DNA from: Lysobacterales bacterium
GTDB lineage: Bacteria > Pseudomonadota > Gammaproteobacteria > Xanthomonadales > Xanthomonadaceae
Length of the DNA: 64,000 nucleotides
Assembly: GCA_019510125.1 (NCBI GenBank)
Contig: JAEKKX010000003.1
Coordinates: 186,001 to 250,000 of the forward strand
Direction of reading: 5' to 3'
Made by a program: the position numbers and the translations under genes. The notes under the pieces are model-generated. The model was not told the origin of the DNA and ran no database searches. It worked only from the letters and a program-made list of their open reading frames with translations. This document shows, one piece after another, positions 33,668 to 46,859 of the stretch (position 1 is its first letter; the number at the start of each line of letters is the position of its first letter).

Positions 33668-33754
33668 TCAGACCTCCAGCGTCGCCGCGCCCGGCAGGCC
33701 CTTCCGGCATGCCGGCAACGATGCCGTCGCAACGGCGGGCAGCAATGACGCCAT
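33668..33754 (-). CDS. Micro-ORF 1 of the parE repeat (28 aa)
   Basis: ATG at 33754 to TGA at 33668 codes 28 residues ending AATLEV. It starts 3 bp after the parE stop, and the GGAGGT inside the last parE codons is 8 nt upstream, an ideal arrangement for re-initiation after ParE. Confidence 0.4.
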   Translation of the reverse strand: MASLLPAVATASLPACRKGLPGAATLEV

Positions 33755-33757
33755 GGT

Positions 33758-35662
33758 TCAGACCTCCAGCGTCGCCAGGTCGCCCTTCGTCTCCAGCCAC
33801 GTCTTCCGATCGGAAGCCCGCTTCTTCGCCAGCAGCATGTCCATCAGCGCGTGGGTTTCGCCGCTGCCGTCCACGGTGAGCTGCACCAGGCGCCGGGTGT
33901 CGGGATGGATCGCCGATTCGCGCAACTGCTGCGGGTTCATTTCGCCCAGGCCCTTGAAGCGGGTGACGTTGACCTGCCCCCGGATCTTCTCGCGCTCGAT
34001 CTTCTCCAGCAGCAGCCGCTTCTCTTCCTCGTCCAGCGCGTAGAACACCTGTTTGCCCACGTCCACGCGGAACAGCGGCGGCATCGCCACGAACACGTGG
34101 CCGGCGTCCACCAGCGCGGGGAAGTGCTTCAGGAACAGCGCCGACAGCAGGGTGGCGATGTGCAGGCCGTCGGAGTCGGCGTCGGCGAGGATGACCACCT
34201 TGCCGTAGCGCAGGCCGGAGATGTCGTCCTTGCCCGGGTCGCAGCCGATCGCGACCGCGAGGTCGTGCACTTCCTGCGAGGCGAGCACGCTGCCGGAGGC
34301 GACTTCCCAGGTGTTGAGGATCTTGCCGCGCAGCGGCAGGATCGCCTGGAAATCCTTGTCGCGCGCCTGGCGCGCGCTGCCGCCGGCCGAGTCGCCCTCG
34401 ACCAGGAACAGTTCGGTGCGCGACAGGTCCTGGCTGATGCAGTCGGCCAGCTTGCCGGGCAGGGCCGGGCCCTGGGTGACCTTCTTGCGGACGACCTGCT
34501 TCTCGGTCTTGAGGCGCGCGGCGGCGCGCTCGATCGCGAGCTGCGCGATCTTCTCGCCGAGCTCGACGTGCTGGTTCAGCCACAGCGAGAACGCGTCGTG
34601 CGCCGCGCCCTCGACGAAGGCCGCGGCCTGGCGCGAGGACAGGCGCTCCTTGGTCTGGCCGCTGAACTGCGGGTCGGTCATCTTCAGCGACAGCACGAAG
34701 GCGACCCGGTCCCACACGTCCTCCGGCGCCAGCTTGACGCCGCGCGGCAGCAGGTTGCGGAAGTCGCAGAATTCCCGCAGCGCGTCGGTGAAACCGGTGC
34801 GCAGGCCGTTGACGTGGGTGCCGTGCTGCGCGGTCGGGATCAGGTTGACGTAGCTCTCCTGCACCAGTTCGCCATCGGGCACCCAGGCGGCGGCCCAGTC
34901 GACGATCTCCGAGTCCTTCTTCAACTGGCCGACGAACAGCTCCGCCGGCAGCACGTCCGCCGCCCCGGACGCGCCGTTCGCAAGCTCGCCCTTCAGGTAG
35001 TCGCGCAGGCCGTCCTCGTAGTGCCAGGTCTCCTTCTCGCCGCTGGCGGCGTCGAGCAGGGTGACGGTCAGGCCCGGGCACAGCACCGCCTTGGCGCGCA
35101 GCAGGTGGCGCAGGTGGCGCACCGCGAACTTCGGCGTGTCGAAGTACTTGGGATCCGGCCAGAAGCGCAGGCGGGTGCCGGTGTTCTTCCTGCCGACGCT
35201 GCCGACGGTCTCCAGCGGCGAGGCGCGGTCGCCGTCGCGGAAGGTCATGCGGAACTCGCTGCCCTCGCGCTTGATGAACACCTCGACCTGCTTCGACAGC
35301 GCGTTCACCACGCTTACGCCGACGCCGTGCAGGCCGCCGCTGAAGGTGTAGTTGCGGTTGCTGAACTTGCCGCCGGCGTGGAGCCGGGTGAGGATCAGTT
35401 CGACGCCGGGGATCTTCTCCTCCGGGTGGATGTCCACCGGCATGCCGCGGCCGTCGTCGGCGACCTCGCAACTGCCGTCGGCGTGCAGGGTCACGTCGAT
35501 CTGGCGGGCGTGGCCGGCGAGGGCCTCGTCCACCGCGTTGTCGATCACTTCCTGCGCCAGGTGGTTCGGGCGCGCGGTGTCGGTGTACATGCCCGGCCGG
35601 CGCTTGACCGGGTCCAGGCCGGAGAGGACTTCGATGTCGGCGGCGTTGTAGCGACTGCTCAT
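33758..35662 (-). CDS. parE: DNA topoisomerase IV subunit B
   Basis: The 634-residue protein is the ATPase subunit that, with ParC, unlinks daughter chromosomes. The N-terminal GHKL ATPase has DNAVDEALAG, DDGRGMPVD and GGLHGVGVSVVNALS. The TOPRIM domain has FLVEGDSAGGSA and DADSDGLHIATLL, the ParE form, whereas GyrB commonly has DADVDG. The end NPQQLRESAIHPDTRRLVQL is also typical. Start ATG at 35662 gives MSSRYNAADIEVLSGL as in relatives. The 3' end has been tandemly copied downstream. Confidence 0.95.
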   Translation of the reverse strand: MSSRYNAADIEVLSGLDPVKRRPGMYTDTARPNHLAQEVIDNAVDEALAGHARQIDVTLHADGSCEVADDGRGMPVDIHPEEKIPGVELILTRLHAGGKFSNRNYTFSGGLHGVGVSVVNALSKQVEVFIKREGSEFRMTFRDGDRASPLETVGSVGRKNTGTRLRFWPDPKYFDTPKFAVRHLRHLLRAKAVLCPGLTVTLLDAASGEKETWHYEDGLRDYLKGELANGASGAADVLPAELFVGQLKKDSEIVDWAAAWVPDGELVQESYVNLIPTAQHGTHVNGLRTGFTDALREFCDFRNLLPRGVKLAPEDVWDRVAFVLSLKMTDPQFSGQTKERLSSRQAAAFVEGAAHDAFSLWLNQHVELGEKIAQLAIERAAARLKTEKQVVRKKVTQGPALPGKLADCISQDLSRTELFLVEGDSAGGSARQARDKDFQAILPLRGKILNTWEVASGSVLASQEVHDLAVAIGCDPGKDDISGLRYGKVVILADADSDGLHIATLLSALFLKHFPALVDAGHVFVAMPPLFRVDVGKQVFYALDEEEKRLLLEKIEREKIRGQVNVTRFKGLGEMNPQQLRESAIHPDTRRLVQLTVDGSGETHALMDMLLAKKRASDRKTWLETKGDLATLEV

Positions 35663-35856
35663 GCGTGCGTGGGGACCGGTGGGGTCGGCGGCGGGGGACC
35701 GCCCGAGGCCGGCGAGCTTGGCGGCCCGGCGGAACCGGGTCAAGCCGTTCAGCTTCGGCGCCGGGGTTCATCCCGCAGTGTGCGGGGCCGGGCGATGATG
35801 CGCGCGTCCGTCAGGAACCCGCCGATCCCCGGCGCGGAGGCGGACGACCGATCGAC

Positions 35857-36132
35857 ATGACCCATTCCCGCCGCCACGCCCTCGCCGCGCCGCTGCTGGC
35901 GCTGTCGGTCGCGCTGCTGGCGTCCGCCGGCAGCGCCGGCGCCCAGTCGCCGCCGCCGCAGACCGCCACCACCGCGGACAAGCCCACGACCGCCGACGCC
36001 GACAAGGCCGCCCGCGACGCCGCCGCCAAGGCCGAGGCCGAGCGCAAGGCCGAGGCCCGCAAGCCCCGGGCCGACGCCAAGGGCGACCGCAAGCCGCCCG
36101 AGCGCGAGATCGAGGAAGAAGAGGCGCCCTGA
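35857..36132 (+). CDS. Small exported Ala/Lys/Glu-rich protein
   Basis: The 91-residue protein has a signal peptide (MTHSRRHALAAPLLALSVAL, cleavage near AGA-QS) and a highly charged, low-complexity mature part (DKAARDAAAKAEAERKAEAR) ending in seven acidic or neighbouring residues. It is likely a periplasmic disordered or helical peptide. No family is recognised. It ends at a good terminator and is independent of pyrG. Confidence 0.68.
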   Translation: MTHSRRHALAAPLLALSVALLASAGSAGAQSPPPQTATTADKPTTADADKAARDAAAKAEAERKAEARKPRADAKGDRKPPEREIEEEEAP

Positions 36133-36155
36133 GCGCACATCGACCCGCCGCCACG

Positions 36156-36184
36156 ACGCCCCGGACCGCCGGGGCGTTTCTTTT
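36156..36184 (+). terminator. Rho-independent terminator before pyrG
   Basis: ACGCCCCGG and CCGGGGCGT (9 bp) flank a 4-nt loop and are followed by TTCTTTT. It ends transcription of the small exported protein gene. Confidence 0.88.
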
Positions 36185-36241
36185 CGGACGGAGAATCAAC
36201 GACTTGCGATTCCCGCTCTCGTCGCTGTCACGGCTTGCCTG

Positions 36242-37963
<1,722 letters not shown>

Positions 37964-38003
37964 GTCCCTCCGTCGCCCGGTCCAGGACGGCGGGGCCGCA
38001 GGC

Positions 38004-38312
38004 GTGAACGCGCACCCCGGCACCGATCTGCTGGTCCTGCTGGTCATCGCGCTGTTCGCGGTGTCGCTGGCGATGCTGTTCTTCGTCGCCGCCTCGGCGA
38101 CGATCAGCGCGATCGGCCTGTCGCAGGAGAACGGCCGCGGCGGCCTGGCGCTGCTGTGGCTGCTGCTGCCGCCGGCGGGCTGGATCTACCTCTTCCGCCA
38201 CGGCCGCCCGGCGCGCTGGCTGTCGCGTTACCTGGTCATCGGCCTGTTGTGTCTGGCCGTCGCCGCCGGGCTGATGTTCGCGCTGCTTCCAAAAGGGATC
38301 TCCCTGTCATGA
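38004..38312 (+). CDS. Small two-helix membrane protein between pyrG and kdsA
   Basis: From GTG at 38004 the protein has 102 residues, with hydrophobic helices near residues 9-35, 46-60 and 75-95. A GTG at 37956, overlapping pyrG by 8 bp, would add 16 residues. The stop overlaps the kdsA start (ATGA), so it is translationally coupled to kdsA. No family is recognised. Confidence 0.65.
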   Translation: MNAHPGTDLLVLLVIALFAVSLAMLFFVAASATISAIGLSQENGRGGLALLWLLLPPAGWIYLFRHGRPARWLSRYLVIGLLCLAVAAGLMFALLPKGISLS

Positions 38313-39134
38313 AACTCTGCGGTTTCGAGGTCGGCCTCGACCGGCCCTTCTTCCTGATCGCCGGTCCGTGCGTGATCGAGTCCGAGCAGCTCCAGCTCGA
38401 CGTCGCCGGCCAGTTGAAGGAGATCACGTCCTCGCTCGGCATCCCCTTCATCTTCAAGTCGAGCTTCGACAAGGCCAACCGCACGTCCGGCACCAGCTTC
38501 CGCGGGCCGGGCATGGAAGAAGGCCTGCGCGTGCTGGCCGAGGTGAAGCGCCAGATCGGTGTGCCGGTGCTGACCGACGTCCACGAATACACGCCGATGG
38601 ACGAGGTCGCGAGCGTGGTCGACGTGCTGCAGACGCCGGCGTTCCTCGTGCGCCAGACCGACTTCATCAGGAAGGTCTGCAGCGCCGGCAAGCCGGTGAA
38701 CATCAAGAAGGGCCAGTTCCTCTCGCCGTGGGACATGAAGCCGGTGGTCGAGAAGGCGAAGTCGACCGGCAACGCCGACATCATGGTCTGCGAGCGCGGC
38801 GCCAGCTTCGGCTACAACAATCTGGTCAGCGACATGCGCAGCCTCGCGGTGATGCGCGACACCGGCTGCCCGGTGGTGTTCGACGCCACCCACTCGGTGC
38901 AGTTGCCGGGCGGGCAGGGCGGCAGCAGCGGCGGTCAGCGCGAGTTCGTGCCGGTGCTGGCGCGCGCGGCGGTCGCCGTCGGCGTCGCCGGCGTGTTCAT
39001 GGAAACCCATCCCGACCCGAGCAAGGCGCTCAGCGACGGCCCCAACGCGTGGCCGCTCGGCAAGATGCGCGCGCTGCTGGAGACGCTGATGGCGCTGGAT
39101 CAGGTGACCAAGCGCAACGGGTTCCTCGAAGCCG

Positions 39135-39142
<8 letters not shown>
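38309..39142 (+). CDS. kdsA: 3-deoxy-8-phosphooctulonate (KDO-8-P) synthase
   Basis: The 277-residue enzyme joins phosphoenolpyruvate and arabinose-5-phosphate, the committed step to KDO for lipopolysaccharide. Signatures are [46 protein letters not shown] and [12 protein letters not shown]. The residue after FKSSFDKAN is as in classical enzymes, and metal dependence cannot be judged safely. It overlaps the upstream gene by 4 bp and the downstream unknown gene by 8 bp. Confidence 0.96.
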
Positions 39143-40957
<1,815 letters not shown>

Positions 40958-40967
40958 TGCCGCGCCC

Positions 40968-41306
40968 ATGAGCGATACCGGTCGCCCGCTGCGGATCATC
41001 GCGCTGCTGCTGTTCGCGCTGCTGGCGTGGCTGCAGTACCGGCTGTGGTTCGGCGAGGGCGGCATGATCGCCACCGGCGAACTGCAGGACAAGGTCGATC
41101 GCCAGGCCGAGGAGAACCGCGGCCTGCGCCAGCGCAACGACCAGCTCGCCGCCGAGGTCGACAACCTCAAGTCGGGCGAGGCGGCGGTCGAGGAGCGCGC
41201 GCGCAGCGAACTGGGGATGATCAAGCCGGGCGAGACCTTCTATCGCGTGGTCGAGACGCCGCCGCCCGCCGCCGCGCCGCCGCCGGCGGTGGACGAGGCG
41301 CCGTGA
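40968..41306 (+). CDS. ftsB: Cell division protein FtsB
   Basis: The 112-residue protein has a short cytoplasmic N-terminus, one membrane helix (about 9-25), a coiled coil ([20 protein letters not shown], about 37-72) and the conserved tail [20 protein letters not shown]. FtsB joins FtsL and FtsQ in the divisome to activate septal peptidoglycan synthesis. A proline-rich extension of about 15 residues ends it. Its stop overlaps the ispD start by 4 bp (GTGA), a gene order widespread in gammaproteobacteria. Confidence 0.95.
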   Translation: MSDTGRPLRIIALLLFALLAWLQYRLWFGEGGMIATGELQDKVDRQAEENRGLRQRNDQLAAEVDNLKSGEAAVEERARSELGMIKPGETFYRVVETPPPAAAPPPAVDEAP

Positions 41307-42013
41307 CCGCCGGTCCGGCCCACAGCGGGCTGTGGGTGGTCGTGCCGGCCGCCGGGCGCGGCACGCGCTTCGGCGGCGAACGGCCGAAACAGTACTGCGA
41401 GGTCGCCGGGCGCACGGTGATCGCGCATACCCTCGATCGCCTGCTGTCGCATCCCTCGGTGGCCGGCGCGATGGTCGTGCTGGCCGCGGACGACGCGTAC
41501 TGGCGCGACAGCGCGCTGGTCGACCTCGACAAGCCGGTGCTGACCTGCACCGGCGGCGCCGAACGCGCGGACTCGGTGCTGGCGGGCGTGGACGCGCTGC
41601 CGGATGCGGTGCGCGCCGACGCGTTCGTGCTGGTCCACGACGCCGCGCGCCCGAACCTGGCGCATGCCGACCTCGACCGGCTGCTCGACCTCGGGCGCGC
41701 CGATCCGGTCGGCGCGATCCTCGCCGCGCCGGTGCGCGACACGCTCAAGCGCGCCGGCGACGACGGCGGCATCGACCGCACCGAACCGCGCGAGCGGCTG
41801 TGGCGCGCGTTCACGCCGCAACTGTTCCGGCGCATGCAGCTCGCGCGCGCGCTGCGCGCCGCGGCCGACGCCGGCGTCGCCATCACCGACGAGGCGATGG
41901 CGATGGAGCGCCAGGGCCTGCGCCCGCTGCTGGTGGAAGGCCGCGAGGACAACTTCAAGATCACCACGCCGGCGGACCTGGCGCGGTTCGAGTACGAATC
42001 GACCCGGCGATGA
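41303..42013 (+). CDS. ispD: 2-C-methyl-D-erythritol 4-phosphate cytidylyltransferase
   Basis: The 236-residue enzyme makes CDP-methylerythritol in the MEP isoprenoid pathway. [19 protein letters not shown] is the CTP-binding loop and [10 protein letters not shown] the metal site; the end [16 protein letters not shown] is typical. It starts at GTG overlapping ftsB. The CTP it uses is the product of pyrG upstream. ispF follows at 34 bp. Confidence 0.96.
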   Translation: MTAGPAHSGLWVVVPAAGRGTRFGGERPKQYCEVAGRTVIAHTLDRLLSHPSVAGAMVVLAADDAYWRDSALVDLDKPVLTCTGGAERADSVLAGVDALPDAVRADAFVLVHDAARPNLAHADLDRLLDLGRADPVGAILAAPVRDTLKRAGDDGGIDRTEPRERLWRAFTPQLFRRMQLARALRAAADAGVAITDEAMAMERQGLRPLLVEGREDNFKITTPADLARFEYESTRR

Positions 42014-42047
42014 CCCGTCGGCGCCGCCTGCCGCGAGGAGCGACCCC

Positions 42048-42530
42048 ATGACCCCCTTCCGCATCGGCCAGGGCTTCGACGTCCACGCCTTCGGCCTCGG
42101 CGACCACGTGACCCTCGGCGGCGTGCGCATCCCGCATTCGGTGGGCGTGATCGCCCACAGCGACGGCGATGTCGTGCTGCACGCGCTGTGCGACGCGATC
42201 CTCGGCGCGCTGGCGCTGGGCGACATCGGCCGGCATTTCCCGCCGACCGACGCGCGCTGGAAGGACGCCGACAGCCGCGTGTTCCTGCGCCACTGCGACC
42301 ATCTGATCCGCGACCTCGGCTGGCGGGTCGGCAACGCCGACGTCACCGTCGTTTGCGAGCGCCCGAAGGTCGGGCCGCACGCCGAGGAGATGCGCCGGCT
42401 GATCGCGCTGGATCTCGGCATCGACATCGCCGACGTCAGCGTGAAGGCGACCACCAGCGAGCGCCTGGGCTTCACCGGCCGCAGCGAGGGCATCGCGGCG
42501 CAGGCGGTGTGCCTGCTCGTGCGCGCGTGA
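42048..42530 (+). CDS. ispF: 2-C-methyl-D-erythritol 2,4-cyclodiphosphate synthase
   Basis: The 160-residue enzyme cyclises CDP-methylerythritol 2-phosphate in the MEP pathway. [12 protein letters not shown] carries the zinc-binding D and H, and [18 protein letters not shown] the next H and loop; [19 protein letters not shown] is the conserved end. It acts as a trimer. An AGGAG site precedes the ATG. The stop overlaps the truD start (GTGA). Confidence 0.97.
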   Translation: MTPFRIGQGFDVHAFGLGDHVTLGGVRIPHSVGVIAHSDGDVVLHALCDAILGALALGDIGRHFPPTDARWKDADSRVFLRHCDHLIRDLGWRVGNADVTVVCERPKVGPHAEEMRRLIALDLGIDIADVSVKATTSERLGFTGRSEGIAAQAVCLLVRA

Positions 42531-43588
42531 GCGCGGACGCGCCCCTCCGCGCCCACGGTGCGCCCGCACTGCGCGGGCGGCTGCGCGCGTCGCCCGAGGA
42601 TTTCGTGGTCGGGGAAATCGACGCGTTCGAGCCCAGCGGCGCCGGCGAGCACCTGCTGCTGACGATCGAGAAGCGCGGCATGAACACCGCGTTCGCGGCG
42701 AAGCGGATCGCGCAGTGGGCCGGGGTCGCGGAATCGGCGATCGGCTACGCCGGGCTGAAGGATCGCCACGCGGTCACCCGCCAGCGCTTCAGCGTGTGGC
42801 TGCCGAAGAAGGTGTCGCCCGAGATCGCGACGCTCGGCGTCGATCCGGATTCGGCCGAACGCGGCGAGCGCCTGACCGTGCTCGATGCGCAATGGCACAG
42901 CCGCAAGCTGCCGCGCGGGGCGCTGGCCGGCAACCGCTTCGAGCTGACCCTGCGCGAGGTGGTCGGCGACGCCGACGCGATCGATGCGCGGCTGCGCGCC
43001 ATCGCCGCGCGTGGCGTGCCCAACGCGTTCGGCGAACAGCGGTTCGGCCGCGGCGGCGACAACGTGGCGAAGGCGCTGGCGATGTTCGGCGGCCGCCGCG
43101 TCGCCCGCGACGAGCGCACCCACCTGCTGTCGGCGGCGCGTTCGGCGCTGTTCAACCGGGTGCTGGCGCGCCGGGTCGCCGAGGACGCCTGGGATCGACC
43201 GCTCGACGGCGAGGTCTGGGCGCTGGACGGCAGCCGCAGCGTGTTCGGTCCCGAACCCTGGAGCGAGGCGCTGGCCGAGCGGCTGGCGCGGTTCGACATC
43301 CATCCCTCCGGTCCGCTGTGGGGCCGCGGCGAACTGCGCACGCAGGGCGCGGCGCGGGCGCTGGAGGCGGCGGCGCTGGACGACGACGAAGCGGCGGCCC
43401 TGCGCGCGGGACTCGAACGCGCCGGGCTCGAACAGGAGCGCCGCGCGCTGCGCCTGCGCCCGGCCGATCTGGCGTGGGACCGGCCGGCGCCGGACGCGCT
43501 GCGGCTGCGCTTCGCGCTGCCGCCTGGCGCCTACGCCACCACGGTGCTGGCGGAACTGGGCGATCTGGAAGGCGCGGCGGGCGGCTGA
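42527..43588 (+). CDS. truD: tRNA pseudouridine(13) synthase
   Basis: The 353-residue enzyme isomerises U13 in tRNA-Glu. The signature [18 protein letters not shown] contains the catalytic Asp (KDRHA), and the TruD insertion domain lies in the second half. Other typical pieces are [18 protein letters not shown] and [16 protein letters not shown]. It starts at GTG overlapping ispF by 4 bp and closes this operon. Confidence 0.94.
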   Translation: MSADAPLRAHGAPALRGRLRASPEDFVVGEIDAFEPSGAGEHLLLTIEKRGMNTAFAAKRIAQWAGVAESAIGYAGLKDRHAVTRQRFSVWLPKKVSPEIATLGVDPDSAERGERLTVLDAQWHSRKLPRGALAGNRFELTLREVVGDADAIDARLRAIAARGVPNAFGEQRFGRGGDNVAKALAMFGGRRVARDERTHLLSAARSALFNRVLARRVAEDAWDRPLDGEVWALDGSRSVFGPEPWSEALAERLARFDIHPSGPLWGRGELRTQGAARALEAAALDDDEAAALRAGLERAGLEQERRALRLRPADLAWDRPAPDALRLRFALPPGAYATTVLAELGDLEGAAGG

Positions 43589-43713
43589 ACGCGGCGCCGC
43601 TCGTCGGAAGCGACAAGGCCGGCAAAGCCGGCGCGCCGGGCGAGGCGTATAAGAAGGGCGCGCGCCCGTGCGGTCGCCGGGCGCCGTCCGCGTCGCCCTT
43701 CCGGAGGCTCCGC

Positions 43714-43953
43714 ATGAACATCCGCCTGCTCCCCATCGTCCTGATCGCCGCCGCCGGCACCCTGGTCGGCTGCAAGACCATGGACCACAGCGCCTACCAG
43801 CCCGAACCGCAGAAGATCGTGCCGGGCACGCAGTTCCAGCCGCGCATCGAGGAAGACAGCGCCTACATCGCGTCGGTCGAACGCATGGCGCGCATGCGCG
43901 GCATCACCGTGCAGTGGGTCCACAAGCCGACCAAGCGGCACGTCGATCAGTGA
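43714..43953 (+). CDS. Small lipoprotein of unknown function
   Basis: The 79-residue protein has a lipoprotein signal (IAAAGTLVGC, lipidated C20). A short mature part of 60 residues follows, with many charged residues, ending MRGITVQWVHKPTKRHVDQ. A CCGGAGG site precedes the ATG. Homologous small lipoproteins are common in Xanthomonadaceae, but none has a role I can name. Its stop codon lies within a 14-15 bp tandem repeat. Confidence 0.75.
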   Translation: MNIRLLPIVLIAAAGTLVGCKTMDHSAYQPEPQKIVPGTQFQPRIEEDSAYIASVERMARMRGITVQWVHKPTKRHVDQ

Positions 43954-44006
43954 CGCTTCGGCCGGCGACGCCTCGCCGGTGACGACTGGCCGGTGACGCT
44001 GCGACG
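43950..44006 (+). repeat. Degenerate 14-15 bp tandem repeats at a lipoprotein stop codon
   Basis: Four units (43950-43964, 43965-43978, 43979-43992, 43993-44006) share the form GTGACGCxxxGCCG. The first contains the TGA stop of the lipoprotein gene. Confidence 0.75.
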
Positions 44007-44035
44007 CCGATCCGCCGGGCGGCGGACATCGCCGG

Positions 44036-44605
44036 TCAGGCCGGGCGTCGGCGCCCCAGCAGCACCAGCACCGCGCCGGTGCCGCCCTGCGCGGCCGGCG
44101 CGGAATGGAACGCCAGCACGTCCGCGCGCTGGCGCAGCATGCGGTCGACCAGATTCTTGAGCAGCGGCACGCCCTCGGGCGAATTCAGGCCCTTGCCGTG
44201 GATCACCCGCACGCAGCCGAGGCCGTCGTCGATCGCTTCGCGCAGGAAGCGCCGCAGCAGCGCCTCGGCCCCGGCGAGGTCGGCCAAGTGCAGGTCGATC
44301 TCGTCCTGCGCCGCGTATTCGCCGCGGCCCAGCCGCTGCAGCACCCGCGGCGGCACTTCGTCGCGGCGGTAGCGCAGCGCGTCGCCGGCCTGCAGCGGCA
44401 GTTCGTCCAGCGCCAGCCTGAACGCGTCGCGCGCATCGTCCTCGTCGCGCTCGCGCATGCGCGCCGCCGGCCGCGGCTTCGGCTTCTCCGGCGCGCGTTC
44501 GGCCTCGGGCAGCACGCGCACCGGGCCGATCGCGGCGCGGAACAGCGCGGCGTCGTCGGCCGGTGCGTCGCCGGCGTCGGCGGGCGGTGGCTTGCGCGGA
44601 CTCAT
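44036..44605 (-). CDS. smrB: Smr-domain protein (SmrB-like ribosome-rescue endonuclease)
   Basis: The 189-residue protein has a charged N-terminal region and a C-terminal Smr domain (about 105-185). Its features match E. coli Smr[33 protein letters not shown] and [19 protein letters not shown]. SmrB cleaves mRNA upstream of collided ribosomes. The first Smr motif reads DLHL in place of the common DLHG, while HGKG is intact. It is divergent from surE. Confidence 0.85.
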   Translation of the reverse strand: MSPRKPPPADAGDAPADDAALFRAAIGPVRVLPEAERAPEKPKPRPAARMRERDEDDARDAFRLALDELPLQAGDALRYRRDEVPPRVLQRLGRGEYAAQDEIDLHLADLAGAEALLRRFLREAIDDGLGCVRVIHGKGLNSPEGVPLLKNLVDRMLRQRADVLAFHSAPAAQGGTGAVLVLLGRRRPA

Positions 44606-44657
44606 CGGCGGGGAGGGTAGCAGGGGCGGGCGGCCGGAGCATCGGCGGCGCATCCGG

Positions 44658-44663
44658 TATCAT
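44658..44663 (+). promoter_or_regulatory. Putative -10 element of the surE operon
   Basis: TATCAT in the context CCGGTATCATGTCGCCG lies 38 bp before the surE ATG. Nearly the same string (GGGTATCATGGCCGCC) lies upstream of rlmE at 52879. Confidence 0.4.
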
Positions 44664-44701
44664 GTCGCCGCGTGTCCACAGCAGGCGACGAATCCCCCTC
44701 C

Positions 44702-45511
44702 ATGCGCATCCTGGTCAGCAACGACGACGGCGTCGACGCCCCCGGCATCCACGTCCTCGCCGCGGGCTTGCGCGCGGCCGGGCACGAGGTGCTGATGGTC
44801 GCGCCCGACCGCGACCGTTCCGGGGCCAGCAATTCGCTGACCCTGGACATGCCGATCCGGGTGGTGCGCCAGGACGAGACCACCTGGCGGGTCCACGGCA
44901 CCCCGACCGACTGCGTCCACGTCGCCATCACCGGCATGCTCGAGCAGGAGCCGGACATCGTGGTGTCCGGCATCAACAACACCGCCAACCTCGGCGACGA
45001 CGTGATCTATTCCGGCACCGTCGCCGCGGCGATGGAAGGCCGTTTCCTCGGCCTGCCCGCGGTCGCCCTGTCGCTGGTCACCGCCGACCACAAGGGCCAG
45101 CACTACGACACCGCCGCGCGCGCCGCGACCGAGATCGTCGCCCGGCTCAAGGCCGACCCGCTGCCGGCGGACACCATCCTCAACGTCAACGTGCCGGACC
45201 TGCCGTGGGACGCGATCCGCGGCTTCGAGGTCACCCGGCTGGGCAACCGCCACCGCGCCGAGCCCTGCACCGAGCAGGCCGATCCGCGCGGCCGCACCTG
45301 GTGGTGGATCGGCGCGGCCGGTCCCGAGCAGGACGCCGGGCCGGGCACCGACTTCCACGCGGTGCGCACCGGCTTCATCTCGATCACTCCGATCCATGTC
45401 GATCTCACCCGCTACCAGGCGCTGGAGCAGGTGGCGAGCTGGGTCGGCGGCCTCGCCGCCGGCCTGCGCGCGCCGAGCGCGCCAGAGGGCGGCGCGGGGG
45501 CCGGGACATGA
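44702..45511 (+). CDS. surE: 5'/3'-nucleotidase SurE
   Basis: The 269-residue protein is a metal-dependent nucleotidase and stationary-phase survival protein. [16 protein letters not shown] has the metal-binding DD pair, and [15 protein letters not shown] and [20 protein letters not shown] complete the active site. It removes phosphate from nucleoside monophosphates. Its stop overlaps the pcm start by 4 bp, the classic surE-pcm pair. Confidence 0.96.
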   Translation: MRILVSNDDGVDAPGIHVLAAGLRAAGHEVLMVAPDRDRSGASNSLTLDMPIRVVRQDETTWRVHGTPTDCVHVAITGMLEQEPDIVVSGINNTANLGDDVIYSGTVAAAMEGRFLGLPAVALSLVTADHKGQHYDTAARAATEIVARLKADPLPADTILNVNVPDLPWDAIRGFEVTRLGNRHRAEPCTEQADPRGRTWWWIGAAGPEQDAGPGTDFHAVRTGFISITPIHVDLTRYQALEQVASWVGGLAAGLRAPSAPEGGAGAGT

Positions 45512-46248
45512 CCGCGCGGATCCGGCTGCAGCCGGAGGCGGTCGGCATGGGCATGACCTCGCAGCGGGTGCGGGATCGCCTGATCGAGCGCCTGCGCGAG
45601 CAGAACATCCGCGACGAGCGCGTGCTCAACGCGATCCGCACGGTGCCGCGGCACCTGTTCGTCGACGAGGCCTTCGCCGCGCGCGCCTACGAGGACAACG
45701 CGCTGCCGATCGGCCACGGCCAGACGATTTCCCAGCCGTGGGTGGTCGCGCGCATGACCGAGGCGCTGTTCGAGCGCGACGCGCCGGCCGAAGACGCCGA
45801 CACCACCGCCGGCGACGACGCGCCGCGCGCCGCGTTCCCGCCGAAGAAGGTGCTGGAGGTCGGCACCGGTTCCGGCTACCAGGCCGCGATCCTCGCCGCG
45901 CTGGGGCTGGAGGTGTACACGGTCGAGCGCATCGGCGACCTGCTGCGCGGGGCGCGCAAGCGCTTCCGCAGCCTCGGCCTGCACCTGCGCAGCAAGCACG
46001 ACGACGGCCGCATCGGCTGGCCGGAGCACGCGCCCTACGACGCGATCCTGGTCACCGCCGCCGCGCCGGCGCTGGTCGATGCGCTGATCGAACAGCTCGC
46101 GCCGGGCGGCGTGCTGATCGCGCCGGTGGGCGGCGCCGGCGCGCAGTCGCTGGTGAAGCTGCGGCGCAACGCCGACGGCAGCGTCGCCAGCGCCGACCTG
46201 GCCTCGGTGGTGTTCGTGCCGCTGCTCTCCGGCACGGTGGACGGATGA
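45508..46248 (+). CDS. pcm: Protein-L-isoaspartate O-methyltransferase
   Basis: The 246-residue enzyme methylates isoaspartyl residues to start their repair. [33 protein letters not shown] is the substrate loop (written here in the sense of its order, residues about 48-80), and [18 protein letters not shown] is SAM motif I. It is longer than E. coli Pcm (208) because of an N-terminal extension and an acidic insert of about 20 residues ([14 protein letters not shown]) before motif I. It is coupled to surE upstream and yqaA downstream. Confidence 0.95.
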   Translation: MTARIRLQPEAVGMGMTSQRVRDRLIERLREQNIRDERVLNAIRTVPRHLFVDEAFAARAYEDNALPIGHGQTISQPWVVARMTEALFERDAPAEDADTTAGDDAPRAAFPPKKVLEVGTGSGYQAAILAALGLEVYTVERIGDLLRGARKRFRSLGLHLRSKHDDGRIGWPEHAPYDAILVTAAAPALVDALIEQLAPGGVLIAPVGGAGAQSLVKLRRNADGSVASADLASVVFVPLLSGTVDG

Positions 46249-46859
46249 AGCTGTTCGCCCCGCTGTACGAACGCGCCATCGCCTGGTCACGCGACCGCCG
46301 CGCGCCGTCGTTCCTCGTCGGACTGAGTTTCGTCGAGGCGATCGTGTTCCCGGTGATGCCCGAAGTCATGCTGGCGCCGATGTGCCTGGCGCGGCCGCAG
46401 TCGTGGGCGCGGTTCGCGAGCCTGAGCCTCGCCGGGTCGATGGCCGGCGCGGTCGTGGGCTACCTGCTCGGCCACTACGCGTTCGAGCTGGTGAGGCCGC
46501 TGCTCGAATCGCTGGGCATGATGGAGGGCATCCAGCACGGCATCGATGCGATCCAGGCGAAGATGGCCGAATCGCCGTGGTCGGTGTTCGGCCTGCTCGT
46601 GCTCGGCGGGTTCGCGCCGATCCCGATGAAGGTCTTCACCTGGGCCTCCGGCATCGCCGGCGTGCCGTGGGGGCCGTACCTCGCGGCGATGGCGGTGGGG
46701 CGGGGCAAGCGCGTGTACCTGCTCGCGCTGGCGATCCGCCTCGGCGGCGAGCGCGCCGAACGCGCGCTGCGCCGCTGGATCGAGCCGGTCGGCTGGGCGG
46801 CGACCGTGCTGCTGCTGGCCGCGATCGCGTACTTGGGCTACCGTGCCTGGGCAGGATGA
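46245..46859 (+). CDS. yqaA: YqaA-family (DedA/VTT-like) inner-membrane protein
   Basis: The 204-residue protein has four to five hydrophobic segments with the SNARE-associated/VTT pattern: [35 protein letters not shown] and [18 protein letters not shown]. Members are thought to act in lipid or membrane homeostasis. Both its start and stop overlap neighbours by 4 bp, so it is co-translated between pcm and nlpD, as in many gammaproteobacteria. Confidence 0.88.
   Translation: MKLFAPLYERAIAWSRDRRAPSFLVGLSFVEAIVFPVMPEVMLAPMCLARPQSWARFASLSLAGSMAGAVVGYLLGHYAFELVRPLLESLGMMEGIQHGIDAIQAKMAESPWSVFGLLVLGGFAPIPMKVFTWASGIAGVPWGPYLAAMAVGRGKRVYLLALAIRLGGERAERALRRWIEPVGWAATVLLLAAIAYLGYRAWAG

Larger units (their letters stand above)
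33470..33785 (-). repeat. Tandem repeat (99, 99, 90 bp plus partial) built from the parE 3' end
   Basis: Full units run 33470-33568, 33569-33667 and 33668-33757; a fourth, partial unit (33758 to about 33785) is the authentic last codons and stop of parE. The third lacks 9 bp. Each unit carries a copy of the parE end (coding ATLEV or MLEV then TGA) plus about 70 bp of other sequence. All unit lengths are multiples of three. Confidence 0.92.

Noticed and set aside
33470-33785. CRISPR array
   Set aside because: Units are contiguous copies of about 99 bp without distinct spacers, and they contain the parE end.
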